Assembly (NCBI GenBank): GCA_020355945.1
Contig: CP070627.1
Span: forward strand, 4,235,652-4,244,186
DNA length: 8,535 nucleotides
Direction of reading: 5' to 3'
Source: Candidatus Aminicenantota bacterium
GTDB lineage: Bacteria; Acidobacteriota; Aminicenantia; UBA2199
Shown here piece by piece: positions 1-6,375 of the stretch. The position numbers and the translations under genes were made by a program. How positions within the stretch are numbered: position 1 is the stretch's first letter; each line of letters begins with the position of its first letter. The notes under the pieces were generated by a model, which was not told where the DNA came from, made no database searches, and saw nothing but the letters and a program-made list of their open reading frames with translations.

Positions 1-1
1 A

Positions 2-937
2 AAATTGAAAAAAATATTTTCAAAGCCTTTCAAAAATATAGATGAAATATCCGTTTGGGAATTCAAAATAAAATTAAAAAAAGCCCTGGAAGAAGACAAA
101 GATTGGGAAGCCTGGAAAGAGTGAGTCAATCGCCTGATTATTGAGTTATTAAAAAACAAAAAAACCAAAAAATTACTCTTCATCTTTGACGAATTCCCCC
201 TGATGCTGCACAATTTTATCAATGAAGGTGAAAAAGGTGAAAATGAAGCAATAAAAATACTGCAATGGCTTCGTAAATTAAGGCATGAACCCTCTTTTTT
301 GGAAAATCTCAGGTTTATCATGGGCGGATCAATGGGAATGGAAAAAGTTGTTTCATATCTGAAGAAAACCCAAACAATAAACGATGTAGGTAGAATCGAT
401 ATCGGCCCTTTTGAACAACAGGTAGCAGAGGACTTTATAAAGAAAATATTTGAGGTAAGAGAAATAAATATAGAGAATAGCGTCAGTAAAGCAATTATAG
501 AAGTCGTGGGAACCATGATCCCCATCAACTTACAAATCATTATCGATTCAATCATTAAAGAATCCAGGAATACAGGCCGCCCCATCAACCCGGACCTGGT
601 GGACCGATGCTATGAAAAACGGGTTCATGGGCCTGAGTATAAACAATATTTTGAAGATTATTACGAACGGTTATGGCGATACTATTCCCCTGAAGATTCC
701 AAAAGCGCCAGGAGAATATTAAGAGAACTGGCCAGGGCCGATAACGGGATTTCATGCAATTTGCTTTTTGCTATTTACCAGGAAGAGATGAGCAACAAAG
801 GAGATAAAGAAAAATTCGAACTCCTGTTGGCTAACCTGGAAAGTGATTTTTATATTGAACGCAGCCCGGCAGAGGAAAGGGTTTATTTCCATAACAAGTG
901 GCTCAAAGACTGGTGGAGGATTTACCATGGCATTTGA
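2..937 (+). pseudogene. AAA/STAND-like ATPase, 5' truncated by window and interrupted by an in-frame TGA
   Basis: One reading frame runs from the window edge to the TGA at 935-937, with a single TGA at 122-124. The sequence on both sides looks like one protein: a charged helix ending in WEAWKE, the stop, then VNRLIIELL and a Walker B strand LLFIFDEFP (about 173-199). Downstream are a sensor-1-like strand (LRFIMGGSMG), a stretch with IPINLQ where relatives carry a GxPxxLQ sensor-2 motif, and a C-terminal winged-helix-like part ending in FHNKWLKDWWRIYH, as in archaeal-type ATPase_2 proteins. The P-loop would lie upstream of the window. The first ATG after the stop (203) falls just inside the end of Walker B, so a restart product would lack ATP-binding parts. 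TGA ends other genes here, so recoding is unlikely; a CGA-to-TGA change or a sequencing error would explain it. The end overlaps the next gene by 11 bp. Family assignment is fairly sure; the cellular role is unknown. Confidence 0.7.
915..920 (+). promoter_or_regulatory. Shine-Dalgarno site fixing the ATG at 927
   Basis: GGAGGA lies 6 bases before ATG 927. It decides the start of the TPR-ATPase: the open frame extends up to an ATG at 843, but the extra 28 residues are only the overlapping frame of the preceding gene and that ATG has no comparable site. The site lies inside the previous gene, so the two genes are probably translationally coupled. Confidence 0.8.
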
Positions 938-3900
938 AACAGTACGAAAAACCCCTTTGAACCCCTATTCACCCTGGAAAAGCGAGCCGAAAAGCCTGCA
1001 AAGAACATTAGTAGGAAGAGACCATACCGTAAAAGACATCCTTGAAAAAACCCGGCGCTTTTGCAGCGGTGCACCCCCCAAACATTGCCTCTTAGTGGGC
1101 AGAAGGGGGTTAGGCAAGACGCATTTGCTTTCTTTGATCTATCATTTTTATGAAAAAAAGTGTACCCACCAGGGATATGAGGACATATCCAACGAGGTTT
1201 TGCCCGTTCTCCTGTTGGAAGAAGAGAGGTTTTCATTGAATTCGTTGGTGATATTTTTAGTAAAGATATACCAAAAATTTAATGAAAAATTTTCCAATGA
1301 AAAAAGATGGGAAATACCGGGACACCTTGAGGCAGATGATGATGTGATCGAATTTTGCTTTGAAAACTTAAAAAATATCTCCAAATCGGAAAACAAAAAA
1401 ATCATTATCCTCTGTGATAACCTGGAAGAGGTGTTTAAACAGTGGCAGGAAAAGGAATACAAAAAACTGCGTGCGTTTTTATCCGATCAACAAACGGTTA
1501 TGATCATTGGCACAGCAGTAAAAATTTTCAAAGAAATTATTAGCCACAAAGAGCCCTTCTATGAATTCTTTGAAATCGTTACATTGGTTGATTTGTCTGA
1601 CTCGCAAATGTTGGAACTGTTGAAAAAACGGTTTATTGACGACAACCTGGAAGAAGAATTCAATCGCAAAGAGAAACATTTAAAAGGTAAGGTTGCTGCC
1701 ATTGCCAAATTAACCGGTGGGAATCCCAGGCTGGTGGTTTTTCTTTACGATATTGTCACCAAAAAAAATGTCTTTGAAGTGGAAGATGCCACCAATGAGT
1801 TGATGGAAAGTTTGAGTGAATATTTTAGGAACCTTTTTTCAAACCTGGCCCCGCAGGAGAGAACCATTTTGGATGCCTTTGCTGAAATGGATGGCCCGGC
1901 CACACCCAAAGAAATCTCGAAAAAGACAAGAATCAAAGAGCCGAGCACTTATGCCCATATTAAAAATTTAAAAGATGCCGGGTTTATCGAAGTGGTAGAA
2001 TTTGGCAAACATAAGATATCTCGGTATGATGTCACGGAGCGGTTATTTCGCCTATGGCGTCAGAATGCCACCATTTCCGGGAGGAGGAGATTTAAAGTTT
2101 TAATCAAACTTTTGAAATTGTATTTTACCCCTGAAGAGTTGAAAGAGGATTTCCAGCGTTCCATAAAACAATTGGATGCTGCATTTCTACAAAATAAATG
2201 GAAGATATTTGAAGAACATCTCCATTACCTTTCCTATTTGCAGCATGCGGCAGAAGGCATTTTGAAGTTCGAAATATTTGACAAAATGACAGATTTTTTG
2301 ATAAAAAAGGGTGATTACGAGAAGGTTGAAGATGAGATAAAAGCATTCAAGAGTGAGATAGATGTTGATAAAAAAAGTCCTGATTTAAAACTGGTTTTGA
2401 AAAAATCACTCAAGGCGCATTTACAACAGGAAAGGTATGTTGATGCCAGCAAAGATATTTTCCAACTGGTAGAATATCCAATCGCAGAAGAAAAAGAGGA
2501 ATATATTGAAATTATAGATAAAATTATCGACGAATGCCCGGATGATGAGCATGCCTGGGTTTCTAAATGGAAAATATTAGTAAATGCGGGAAACTTTGAA
2601 GATGCCTTAAAATGCTTTGATAACGCCATTAAACTAAATCCCAGGGAACCGGAATATTATTATGCAAAAGCAAATGCATTAAGAAATTTAAATCGTTTTG
2701 AAGAAGCCCTACCATTGATTGAAAAAGCAATCGAATTGGATGGGAATAATGACAGCTACTGGGAGGAAAAGGGGCTATTATTTTACATCCTGGATAAAGA
2801 TGAAGAGGCTCTGCAAGCATTCCAAAAAGCCAGCGAATTAAATCCCCAAAAACCTGATTATTATCTACGACAATCGCGTGCCTTGCGTTATTTAAATCGA
2901 TCAAAAGAAGCCCTGCCATTGATTGAAAAGGCCATTGAATTGAATGGAAATAATGACAGCTACTGGGAGGAAAAGGGGCGAATATTTGGCAGTCTGGAAA
3001 AATATGAAGAAGCTTTGCAATCGTTTCAAAAAGCCAGTGAATTAAGTCCAGAAGAACCTGAGTATTATCTCCGACAATCGAGTGCCTTGCGGTATTTAAA
3101 TCGAACAAAAGAAGCCCTACCATTGATTGAAAAATCTATTGAACTGGATGGGAAGAATTTATCCTATTGGAAAGAAAAAGCAAAAATTCTTGCTGAATTG
3201 GGCAAGCATGAAGAAGGAATGAAATGCTTCCGGGAATCGCTAGAATTGAATCCGGAAGATATAGATCATAAATTAGAGTACCTAAGATACTCAATTTATT
3301 CGGTAAAGGACCTTGAAGAAACAGGAAATTATTTAAAGGAGATTGAAAAAACAGTGTATGATCAGATTAGAGATAATCCTGATTACCTTCATTGCAAATC
3401 AGATTATCTAATCTTAACCTGCCGATTTGAGGATGCCATTTCCTGGGCTGAAAAAAGATTAAACAAAGAGCAGGATAATTGGGGTGCCAGGTTGACTCTT
3501 CTAATAAATAAGGCATGCCTGGGAGAATTTGGTGAGCATATGGAAGGAGTGCCTGGTAAAATTATCAAAGAAAAACTGGAAGAATACCAGATTATAGAAG
3601 TCACACAATTTATCTATCGCATTATGGAAGCCTGCCTATCAAAGGACGATACCCAGAGGGCAAACGGCTTGTACCTGACATTGTTAAAATTAAACAAGTG
3701 GCATAAAATCAACGAAGTTCAAGAGGTTATTGCTCTATACTTACGGCAACTGGTGGACATTAAAAACCGCGAACTGTTTGTCAATGCGGTGAATTCAGCC
3801 CGGGAACATATTACCGATCAAAGCCTCTTAGAATTAATTAAAGCATTCCTCTACGCCGGCAGATACCTGCAAGAAGGCAATAAAGTCATCCTGGAAGAAG

Positions 3901-3956
3901 TCTTCCCGGAAATCAGGGAAATCATCCTGGACATGATCGAAAAATTTGAAGGATAG
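927..3956 (+). CDS. P-loop ATPase with winged helix and C-terminal TPR array (STAND-like)
   Basis: A 1009-residue protein of an ATPase_2/STAND-like type. Visible in order: a conserved N-terminal NPYSPW, VGRD at about 29-32, Walker A GRRGLGKT (58-65), Walker B IIILCDNLEE (159-168), a sensor-1-like strand VMIIGTA (191-197), TGGNPR (263-268) in the sensor-2 position, a winged helix (about 303-380, containing PATPKEISKKT and ending RLFRLWRQ), helical linker repeats (about 385-535), about seven TPRs (about 540-780) and a further helical tail to 1009 without clear TPR consensus. There is no signal peptide or membrane segment, so it should be cytoplasmic. Walker B has D-N rather than D-E, but acidic residues follow at 167-168. 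STAND-type proteins use ATP binding to switch oligomeric state and the repeats to sense a partner; applying that here is inference. It overlaps the preceding ATPase frame by 11 bp, consistent with an operon of two unequal ATPases. No specific target can be named. Confidence 0.85.
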   Translation: MAFETVRKTPLNPYSPWKSEPKSLQRTLVGRDHTVKDILEKTRRFCSGAPPKHCLLVGRRGLGKTHLLSLIYHFYEKKCTHQGYEDISNEVLPVLLLEEERFSLNSLVIFLVKIYQKFNEKFSNEKRWEIPGHLEADDDVIEFCFENLKNISKSENKKIIILCDNLEEVFKQWQEKEYKKLRAFLSDQQTVMIIGTAVKIFKEIISHKEPFYEFFEIVTLVDLSDSQMLELLKKRFIDDNLEEEFNRKEKHLKGKVAAIAKLTGGNPRLVVFLYDIVTKKNVFEVEDATNELMESLSEYFRNLFSNLAPQERTILDAFAEMDGPATPKEISKKTRIKEPSTYAHIKNLKDAGFIEVVEFGKHKISRYDVTERLFRLWRQNATISGRRRFKVLIKLLKLYFTPEELKEDFQRSIKQLDAAFLQNKWKIFEEHLHYLSYLQHAAEGILKFEIFDKMTDFLIKKGDYEKVEDEIKAFKSEIDVDKKSPDLKLVLKKSLKAHLQQERYVDASKDIFQLVEYPIAEEKEEYIEIIDKIIDECPDDEHAWVSKWKILVNAGNFEDALKCFDNAIKLNPREPEYYYAKANALRNLNRFEEALPLIEKAIELDGNNDSYWEEKGLLFYILDKDEEALQAFQKASELNPQKPDYYLRQSRALRYLNRSKEALPLIEKAIELNGNNDSYWEEKGRIFGSLEKYEEALQSFQKASELSPEEPEYYLRQSSALRYLNRTKEALPLIEKSIELDGKNLSYWKEKAKILAELGKHEEGMKCFRESLELNPEDIDHKLEYLRYSIYSVKDLEETGNYLKEIEKTVYDQIRDNPDYLHCKSDYLILTCRFEDAISWAEKRLNKEQDNWGARLTLLINKACLGEFGEHMEGVPGKIIKEKLEEYQIIEVTQFIYRIMEACLSKDDTQRANGLYLTLLKLNKWHKINEVQEVIALYLRQLVDIKNRELFVNAVNSAREHITDQSLLELIKAFLYAGRYLQEGNKVILEEVFPEIREIILDMIEKFEG
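2703..3250 (+). repeat. 204-bp in-gene tandem repeat encoding paired TPRs
   Basis: The sequence starting GAAGCCCT recurs at 2703, 2907 and 3111, exactly 204 bp (68 residues, two 34-residue TPRs) apart and without indels. Each unit starts with EALPLIEK. The first two units are close copies at DNA level, sharing for example GACAGCTACTGGGAGG; the third diverges after its first third. DNA-level similarity beyond what TPR consensus requires points to recent unit duplication or gene conversion within the array. Confidence 0.85.
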
Positions 3957-3997
3957 AAGAGCGAACCACCCGGGATGGCAATTCTAACACATTTGAG

Positions 3998-4026
3998 TTG
4001 ACAAAAATCAATTATAGGTTTATATT
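3998..4026 (+). promoter_or_regulatory. Sigma70-type promoter of TA module 1
   Basis: A perfect -35 box TTGACA (3998-4003), a 17-base spacer and a -10 box TATATT (4021-4026, five of six consensus bases) lie 43 bases before the antitoxin start. Transcription should begin near 4033. The module therefore does not depend on read-through from the ATPase gene ending at 3956. Confidence 0.75.
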
Positions 4027-4032
4027 ATAGCT

Positions 4033-4045
4033 GAGATTAATTCTC
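4033..4045 (+). promoter_or_regulatory. Possible autoregulatory operator of TA module 1
   Basis: GAGATTAATTCTC is an imperfect palindrome (one mismatched pair around a central base) at the expected transcription start. The heptamer ATTATAG also occurs twice around the -10 box (4011-4017 and 4024-4030). VapB/AbrB-like antitoxins usually repress their own promoter through such sites; binding here is inference. Confidence 0.35.
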
Positions 4046-4069
4046 GAAAAAATTTAAGGAGTTATTTGT

Positions 4070-4318
4070 ATGCTGGCAGTTGAGTTTGAAACACAAGTGG
4101 AAAATGGGATAATAAAAATTCCTGAAAAATATAGGGATATGGTGGAAGGTGACCTAAAAATAATAATATTAAAAGAAGAAGAAAAATCAAAAATTCCTGG
4201 TAAACAGAAAGTTGCCAATATAAAAAGGCTCCTTAAACAGATCCAGGAAAAAAACATCTTTCAAAATATAGAGAATCCCGAAGCGTGGCAAAAAGCAATA
4301 AGAGATGAGTGGAAATAA
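4070..4318 (+). CDS. AbrB/VapB-like antitoxin, TA module 1
   Basis: An 82-residue protein. The N-terminal half (FETQVENGIIKIPEKYRD, then a hydrophobic strand KIIIL) fits a short swapped-hairpin AbrB/MazE-like DNA-binding fold. The lysine- and glutamate-rich C-terminal half, ending NPEAWQKAIRDEWK, resembles the toxin-neutralising tail common in antitoxins paired with PIN toxins. The start is supported by AAGGAG (4056-4061) eight bases upstream. The gene overlaps the PIN toxin by 14 bp, the usual order of antitoxin then toxin. Expected role: bind and block the toxin and, with it, repress the promoter at 3998-4026. The antitoxin role is supported mainly by size, context and fold pattern; the exact family is less certain. 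Confidence 0.75.
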   Translation: MLAVEFETQVENGIIKIPEKYRDMVEGDLKIIILKEEEKSKIPGKQKVANIKRLLKQIQEKNIFQNIENPEAWQKAIRDEWK

Positions 4319-4739
4319 GATTGTTCTGGATAGTAATATCATTATTTATCTTTCAAAAGGCCTATTAAGGATAGAAGACATTTCTGAAAGATATGATGAT
4401 TTCTATATTTCAATTATAACCTATATGGAGGTAATGGGTTATCAATTTTCAGACGATAGAGAAAGACAGATTATAAAAGAGTTTTTTGACAATTTTGAAA
4501 TAATATATATAAACTCTGAGATTGCAGAAAATGTGATATTGATCAGGCAGCAGAAGAAGATCAAATTACCTGATGCAATAATATTGGCAACAGCAAAGTT
4601 TTTGAACTGTCCTTTAATGACAAGGAATGTTGAAGATTTCCAGGATATTTTAGAAGAAGTAGATATTGTGAATCCCCTTGAAGAGCCTCAAACTGAAGTA
4701 GAAGAAGAGGAAGAAATTTCTCCTACTCAAACTGGATAA
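4305..4739 (+). CDS. VapC-like PIN-domain ribonuclease toxin, TA module 1
   Basis: A 144-residue PIN protein. Acidic residues expected to bind Mg2+ are visible: D9 in VLDSN, E42 in TYMEV, D90 in KLPDAII, and the fourth position in TRNVEDF (N108, D111). These are the family's usual blocks in the usual order, so the nuclease is probably active. VapC toxins cleave RNA, often tRNA or rRNA, when freed from antitoxin; the target here cannot be read from sequence. The start ATG lies inside the antitoxin gene, implying translational coupling; only a weak purine-rich site precedes it. A low-complexity acidic tail (EVEEEEE, about 131-137) follows the PIN domain, which is unusual and may be an appended extension. 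Confidence 0.85.
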   Translation: MSGNKIVLDSNIIIYLSKGLLRIEDISERYDDFYISIITYMEVMGYQFSDDRERQIIKEFFDNFEIIYINSEIAENVILIRQQKKIKLPDAIILATAKFLNCPLMTRNVEDFQDILEEVDIVNPLEEPQTEVEEEEEISPTQTG

Positions 4740-4772
4740 ATTAAAAACCCATCGATGGTTGATTTTGGAATG

Positions 4773-4838
4773 ATGGAAAAATTGTTCACTGAAATAAGGG
4801 AGAGCATCTTGGACATGATCGAAAAATTTGAAGGATAA
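4773..4838 (+). pseudogene. Orphan 3' end of a TPR-ATPase paralogue (tail copy 2)
   Basis: The last 17 residues of this short frame, FTEIRESILDMIEKFEG then TAA, match the C-terminus of the ATPase ending at 3956 (FPEIREIILDMIEKFEG) with two changes. At DNA level 4785-4837 matches 3903-3955 at 47 of 53 positions without gaps. Nothing upstream of 4773 continues the ATPase; the TA module 1 toxin ends at 4739. It is a remnant, not a gene. The differences suggest it came from a diverged paralogue rather than a fresh local copy. Confidence 0.75.
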
Positions 4839-4840
4839 AA

Positions 4841-4960
4841 GAGCGTGCCATCCGGTGTCGTTTTCCCGGGCTTTGGCCAACCTATGGATGGGAACACCCG
4901 AGCCATCCGGGAAGGGCTTACCGCTCACAAATAATATAATATATTTCTTGGAAAAAATCA
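4841..4960. repeat. Structured intergenic repeat element, copy A
   Basis: This stretch matches 6101-6220 at 112 of 120 positions without gaps, at an offset of exactly 1260 bp; similarity fades over the next 20 bases. The core 4841-4926 is bounded by GAGCG and its complement CGCTC. Inside are CCCGGG (4865-4870), TTGGCCAA (4873-4880) and a hairpin GGATGG (4886-4891) with CCATCC (4903-4908), conserved in both copies; GCCATCCGG also occurs directly repeated at 4847 and 4902. An AT-rich flank with TAATATAATATATT follows and is part of the repeat. It begins two bases after the stop of the tail remnant. It may be a MITE/REP-like mobile element or a structured RNA; it encodes no transposase. The open frame through copy A is broken by TAA in copy B, arguing against coding. 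Confidence 0.85.
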
Positions 4961-5025
4961 ACCCTTCGGAATTTCCTAAATCCACCGTTAACTATTGCCT
5001 CCGGCGGGTCAGAGCCTTCAAGCAA

Positions 5026-5053
5026 CAGTCATCAGTCATTTGTCATTAGTCAT
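5026..5053. repeat. Degenerate 7-bp tandem repeat
   Basis: Four contiguous heptamers: CAGTCAT, CAGTCAT, TTGTCAT, TAGTCAT. Noncoding, with no evident function; such GTCAT-type runs occur in intergenic DNA of many repeat-rich bacteria. Confidence 0.7.
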
Positions 5054-5094
5054 TTGTGAGTGAGGTGAGTGAAGGGAGTAGGGTGTGTGGAGAG

Positions 5095-5207
5095 TCTCTG
5101 TGACCTCTGTGTTCTCTGTGGCTAAATCTTTTGGAGCTTTTATAGGGGTCATCATGTTCATCAGTGGCTTTCTTCGTGTCCCTCCGTGTATCTTCGTGGC
5201 TAAAATT
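5095..5207. repeat. CTCTGTG / CTTCGTG degenerate interspersed repeats
   Basis: Two related blocks: 5095-5127, built of CTCTGTG-like units ending in GTGGCTAAAT, and 5169-5207, built of CTTCGTG/CTCCGTG units ending in GTGGCTAAAAT. Each block is an internal 10-12-base quasi-repeat, and the shared GTGGCTAAA end shows common origin. The type is familiar from noncoding DNA of several environmental phyla and has no known function; it does not look like coding sequence. Confidence 0.65.
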
Positions 5208-5233
5208 AGAAGGTGGATTTATGATTTTTTTTA

Positions 5234-5306
5234 TAAAATCATCCTGGAAGAAGTGTCCCCGGAAATCAGGGAAATCGTTTTAGACATGATCGAAAAATTT
5301 AGTTGA
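5234..5306 (+). pseudogene. Orphan 3' end of a TPR-ATPase paralogue (tail copy 3)
   Basis: Positions 5234-5300 match 3881-3947 of the ATPase gene at 60 of 67 positions without gaps. The peptide, KIILEEVSPEIREIV and LDMIEKF then S-stop, differs from the intact C-terminus at three of 22 aligned positions. Several base changes are synonymous (for example CTG to TTA), so the parent was evolving as coding sequence before this piece was orphaned. Upstream is noncoding repeat DNA, although the frame happens to stay open to 5085. The TA module 2 promoter begins on the last bases of this remnant. Confidence 0.8.
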
Positions 5307-5331
5307 AAAAAAAGCGCTTTCATTTTAAAAT
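5303..5331 (+). promoter_or_regulatory. Sigma70-type promoter of TA module 2
   Basis: TTGAAA (5303-5308), a 17-base spacer and TAAAAT (5326-5331); both boxes match consensus at five of six bases. Predicted start near 5338, about 50 bases before the antitoxin ATG. The -35 box overlaps the stop codon of the tail remnant. Confidence 0.65.
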
Positions 5332-5332
5332 G
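5321..5332. promoter_or_regulatory. Perfect palindrome over the -10 box, candidate antitoxin operator
   Basis: CATTTTAAAATG is a perfect 12-bp palindrome that covers the -10 box of TA module 2. Its position is ideal for repression by the antitoxin or antitoxin-toxin complex. An AT-rich 12-mer palindrome can also arise by chance, so the function is an inference. Confidence 0.45.
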
Positions 5333-5389
5333 TAAGCATGAGAATAAAAATGCGAAATATTTTAAAAAGCACTTTAAAGGAGATTTTAA

Positions 5390-5632
5390 ATGAATAGCCA
5401 AATTCAAGATAAAATAATTGAAAACCTGCGTGATTTTGATTCATTCCAATTGATGGAAGTTTTGGATTTTGTTGAGTATTTGAATAATAAAAAAAGAGAA
5501 AAGCAAGGAAATTCAAATTATATCGATCTGCTGTTTGGAAAATACAGGGATAAGTTGTCAAGCAGCGATATGTATGCAAAATCAAAAAAAGCTGAAAAAG
5601 AAAAAGAGGAGATGAAGTGGAAAACGATTTGA
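5390..5632 (+). CDS. DUF2281-like VapB-type antitoxin, TA module 2
   Basis: An 80-residue protein whose N-terminal half (KIIENLRDFDSFQLMEVLDFVEYL) has the pattern of DUF2281-type antitoxins: a short helix, a turn and a helix with VLDFVEYL. The C-terminal half is highly charged (repeated KKAEKEKEE) and is the likely toxin-binding tail; there is a YIDLLFGKYRDKL motif in between. The start is supported by AAAGGAG (5376-5382) seven bases upstream. It overlaps the PIN toxin gene by 16 bp and belongs to a different antitoxin family from that of module 1, so the two modules should not cross-neutralise. Expected role: block the toxin and repress the promoter at 5303-5331. Confidence 0.8.
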   Translation: MNSQIQDKIIENLRDFDSFQLMEVLDFVEYLNNKKREKQGNSNYIDLLFGKYRDKLSSSDMYAKSKKAEKEKEEMKWKTI

Positions 5633-6066
5633 AATATTATGTCATCGATGCTTGTGCTCTTATTGCATATTTTCGAGGAGAAGAGGGCGGCGAAAAGCTC
5701 CGAAAACTATTTAAAGAGAGCCAAATTAAATGCTATATGCATGCGGCAAATTTGGGGGAAGTATATTATGATTCAATACGATATTCTGACAAAAAATATG
5801 CCAAACAATTGCTCGAAGATGTCAAAAAGCTTCCCATTCATTTTATCTGGAACTTAGACGAAGATTTCATCGAACTATTGGGAGAATATAAAACCACTTA
5901 CAGTATTTCCTACGCAGATGCTTTTGTTCTTGCACTGGCAAAGCGGGAAAATGCCACCATCGTTACCACCGATTATCACGAGTTCTTGCCCGTTGAAGAA
6001 TCTGGTTCTTTGTCATTTTTTTGGCTTCGCAAGAAAGATGAGAAAGAGATACAGCACATCCTTTAA
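5617..6066 (+). CDS. VapC-like PIN-domain ribonuclease toxin, TA module 2
   Basis: A 149-residue PIN protein with all four canonical acidic positions: D11 in VIDACAL, E48 in NLGEVYY, D101 in SYADAFVLALA and D119 in TTDYHEF. It ends with an FFWLR motif and a basic/acidic tail, as in many single-domain VapC proteins, and is probably an active Mg2+-dependent RNase. The start is GTG at 5617, preceded five bases earlier by GAGGAG (5606-5611) inside the antitoxin gene. An intact toxin needs a functional antitoxin, which is present. It differs clearly from the module 1 toxin (different spacing and tails), so the modules were acquired separately and are not a tandem duplication. Confidence 0.9.
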   Translation: MENDLKYYVIDACALIAYFRGEEGGEKLRKLFKESQIKCYMHAANLGEVYYDSIRYSDKKYAKQLLEDVKKLPIHFIWNLDEDFIELLGEYKTTYSISYADAFVLALAKRENATIVTTDYHEFLPVEESGSLSFFWLRKKDEKEIQHIL

Positions 6067-6100
6067 CCGGATAAGAAATTTCTGAAACTTTTAAACCAGA

Positions 6101-6220
6101 GAGCGTGCCTCCCGGTGTCGTTTTCCCGGGCTTTGGCCAACCTATGGATGGGAACACCCGGGCCATCCGGATAAGGCTTACCGCTCACAAACAATATAAT
6201 ATATTTCTTTGAAAAAATCA
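6101..6220. repeat. Structured intergenic repeat element, copy B
   Basis: The direct-orientation partner of 4841-4960, with 8 differences in 120 positions. Ends GAGCG (6101-6105) and CGCTC (6182-6186), CCCGGG, TTGGCCAA and the GGATGG/CCATCC hairpin are all kept, while the first CCATCC has changed to CCTCCC. It begins 34 bases after the toxin stop of TA module 2. Together with copy A it brackets that module and the upstream tail remnant. Confidence 0.85.
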
Positions 6221-6312
6221 ACAATTCTAAATTTCTTCAGTTATTCATTAATAATCCAGTATTTTTTGATCAAAGATAACCAGCGGTGCATGAAGTGTTG
6301 GATATTTTCTTT

Positions 6313-6375
6313 TTGAGGTAGAATGCTTTCCCACTGAGGTAGAACTCTTTCCTGCTGAAGTAGGAGGCTCACTAC
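6313..6375. repeat. 21-bp tandem repeat, three degenerate units
   Basis: Units start at 6313, 6334 and 6355 with TTGAGGTAGAA, CTGAGGTAGAA and CTGAAGTAGGA. In the + frame beginning at 6315 they read as heptads EVECFPT, EVELFPA and EVGGSLL before TAG, so this may be a decayed heptad-repeat protein end. The in-frame TGA at 6291 leaves too little for a gene. Confidence 0.6.

Larger units (their letters stand above)
4740..5389. other. Gene-free stretch between the two TA modules
   Basis: No credible complete gene lies in these 650 bases. They hold an orphan TPR-ATPase 3' end (4773-4838), structured repeat copy A (4841-4960), a heptamer tandem (5026-5053), CTCTGTG/CTTCGTG repeats (5095-5207), a second orphan 3' end (5234-5306) and the promoter of TA module 2 (5303-5331). 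The open frames 4828-5049 and 5085-5306 are accidental joins of these pieces. Confidence 0.75.

Noticed and set aside
122..124. TGA recoded as an amino acid (selenocysteine, or genetic code 4 or 25)
   Set aside because: TGA ends the same ORF, the module 2 antitoxin and the minus-strand TPR gene, TGG is used for Trp, and no SECIS-like hairpin is evident just downstream.
843..926. Upstream ATG at 843 as the start of the TPR-ATPase
   Set aside because: The 28 extra residues are an out-of-frame reading of the preceding gene, whereas ATG 927 has GGAGGA at ideal distance and begins a protein-like N-terminus.
922..3604. Several minus-strand open frames of 66-164 residues opposite the ATPase gene
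   Set aside because: They are antisense shadows of a long, well-supported coding sequence; the 164-residue one at 2629-3123 looks repetitive only because the TPR DNA beneath it is tandemly repeated.
4828..5049. 73-residue + strand open frame
   Set aside because: It runs through a tail remnant, the repeat element and a heptamer tandem; the second copy of the element has an in-frame TAA, so the frame is not maintained.
5085..5306. 73-residue + strand open frame
   Set aside because: The first two thirds are CTCTGTG/CTTCGTG repeats; only the last 22 or so residues are meaningful and they are an orphan ATPase tail.
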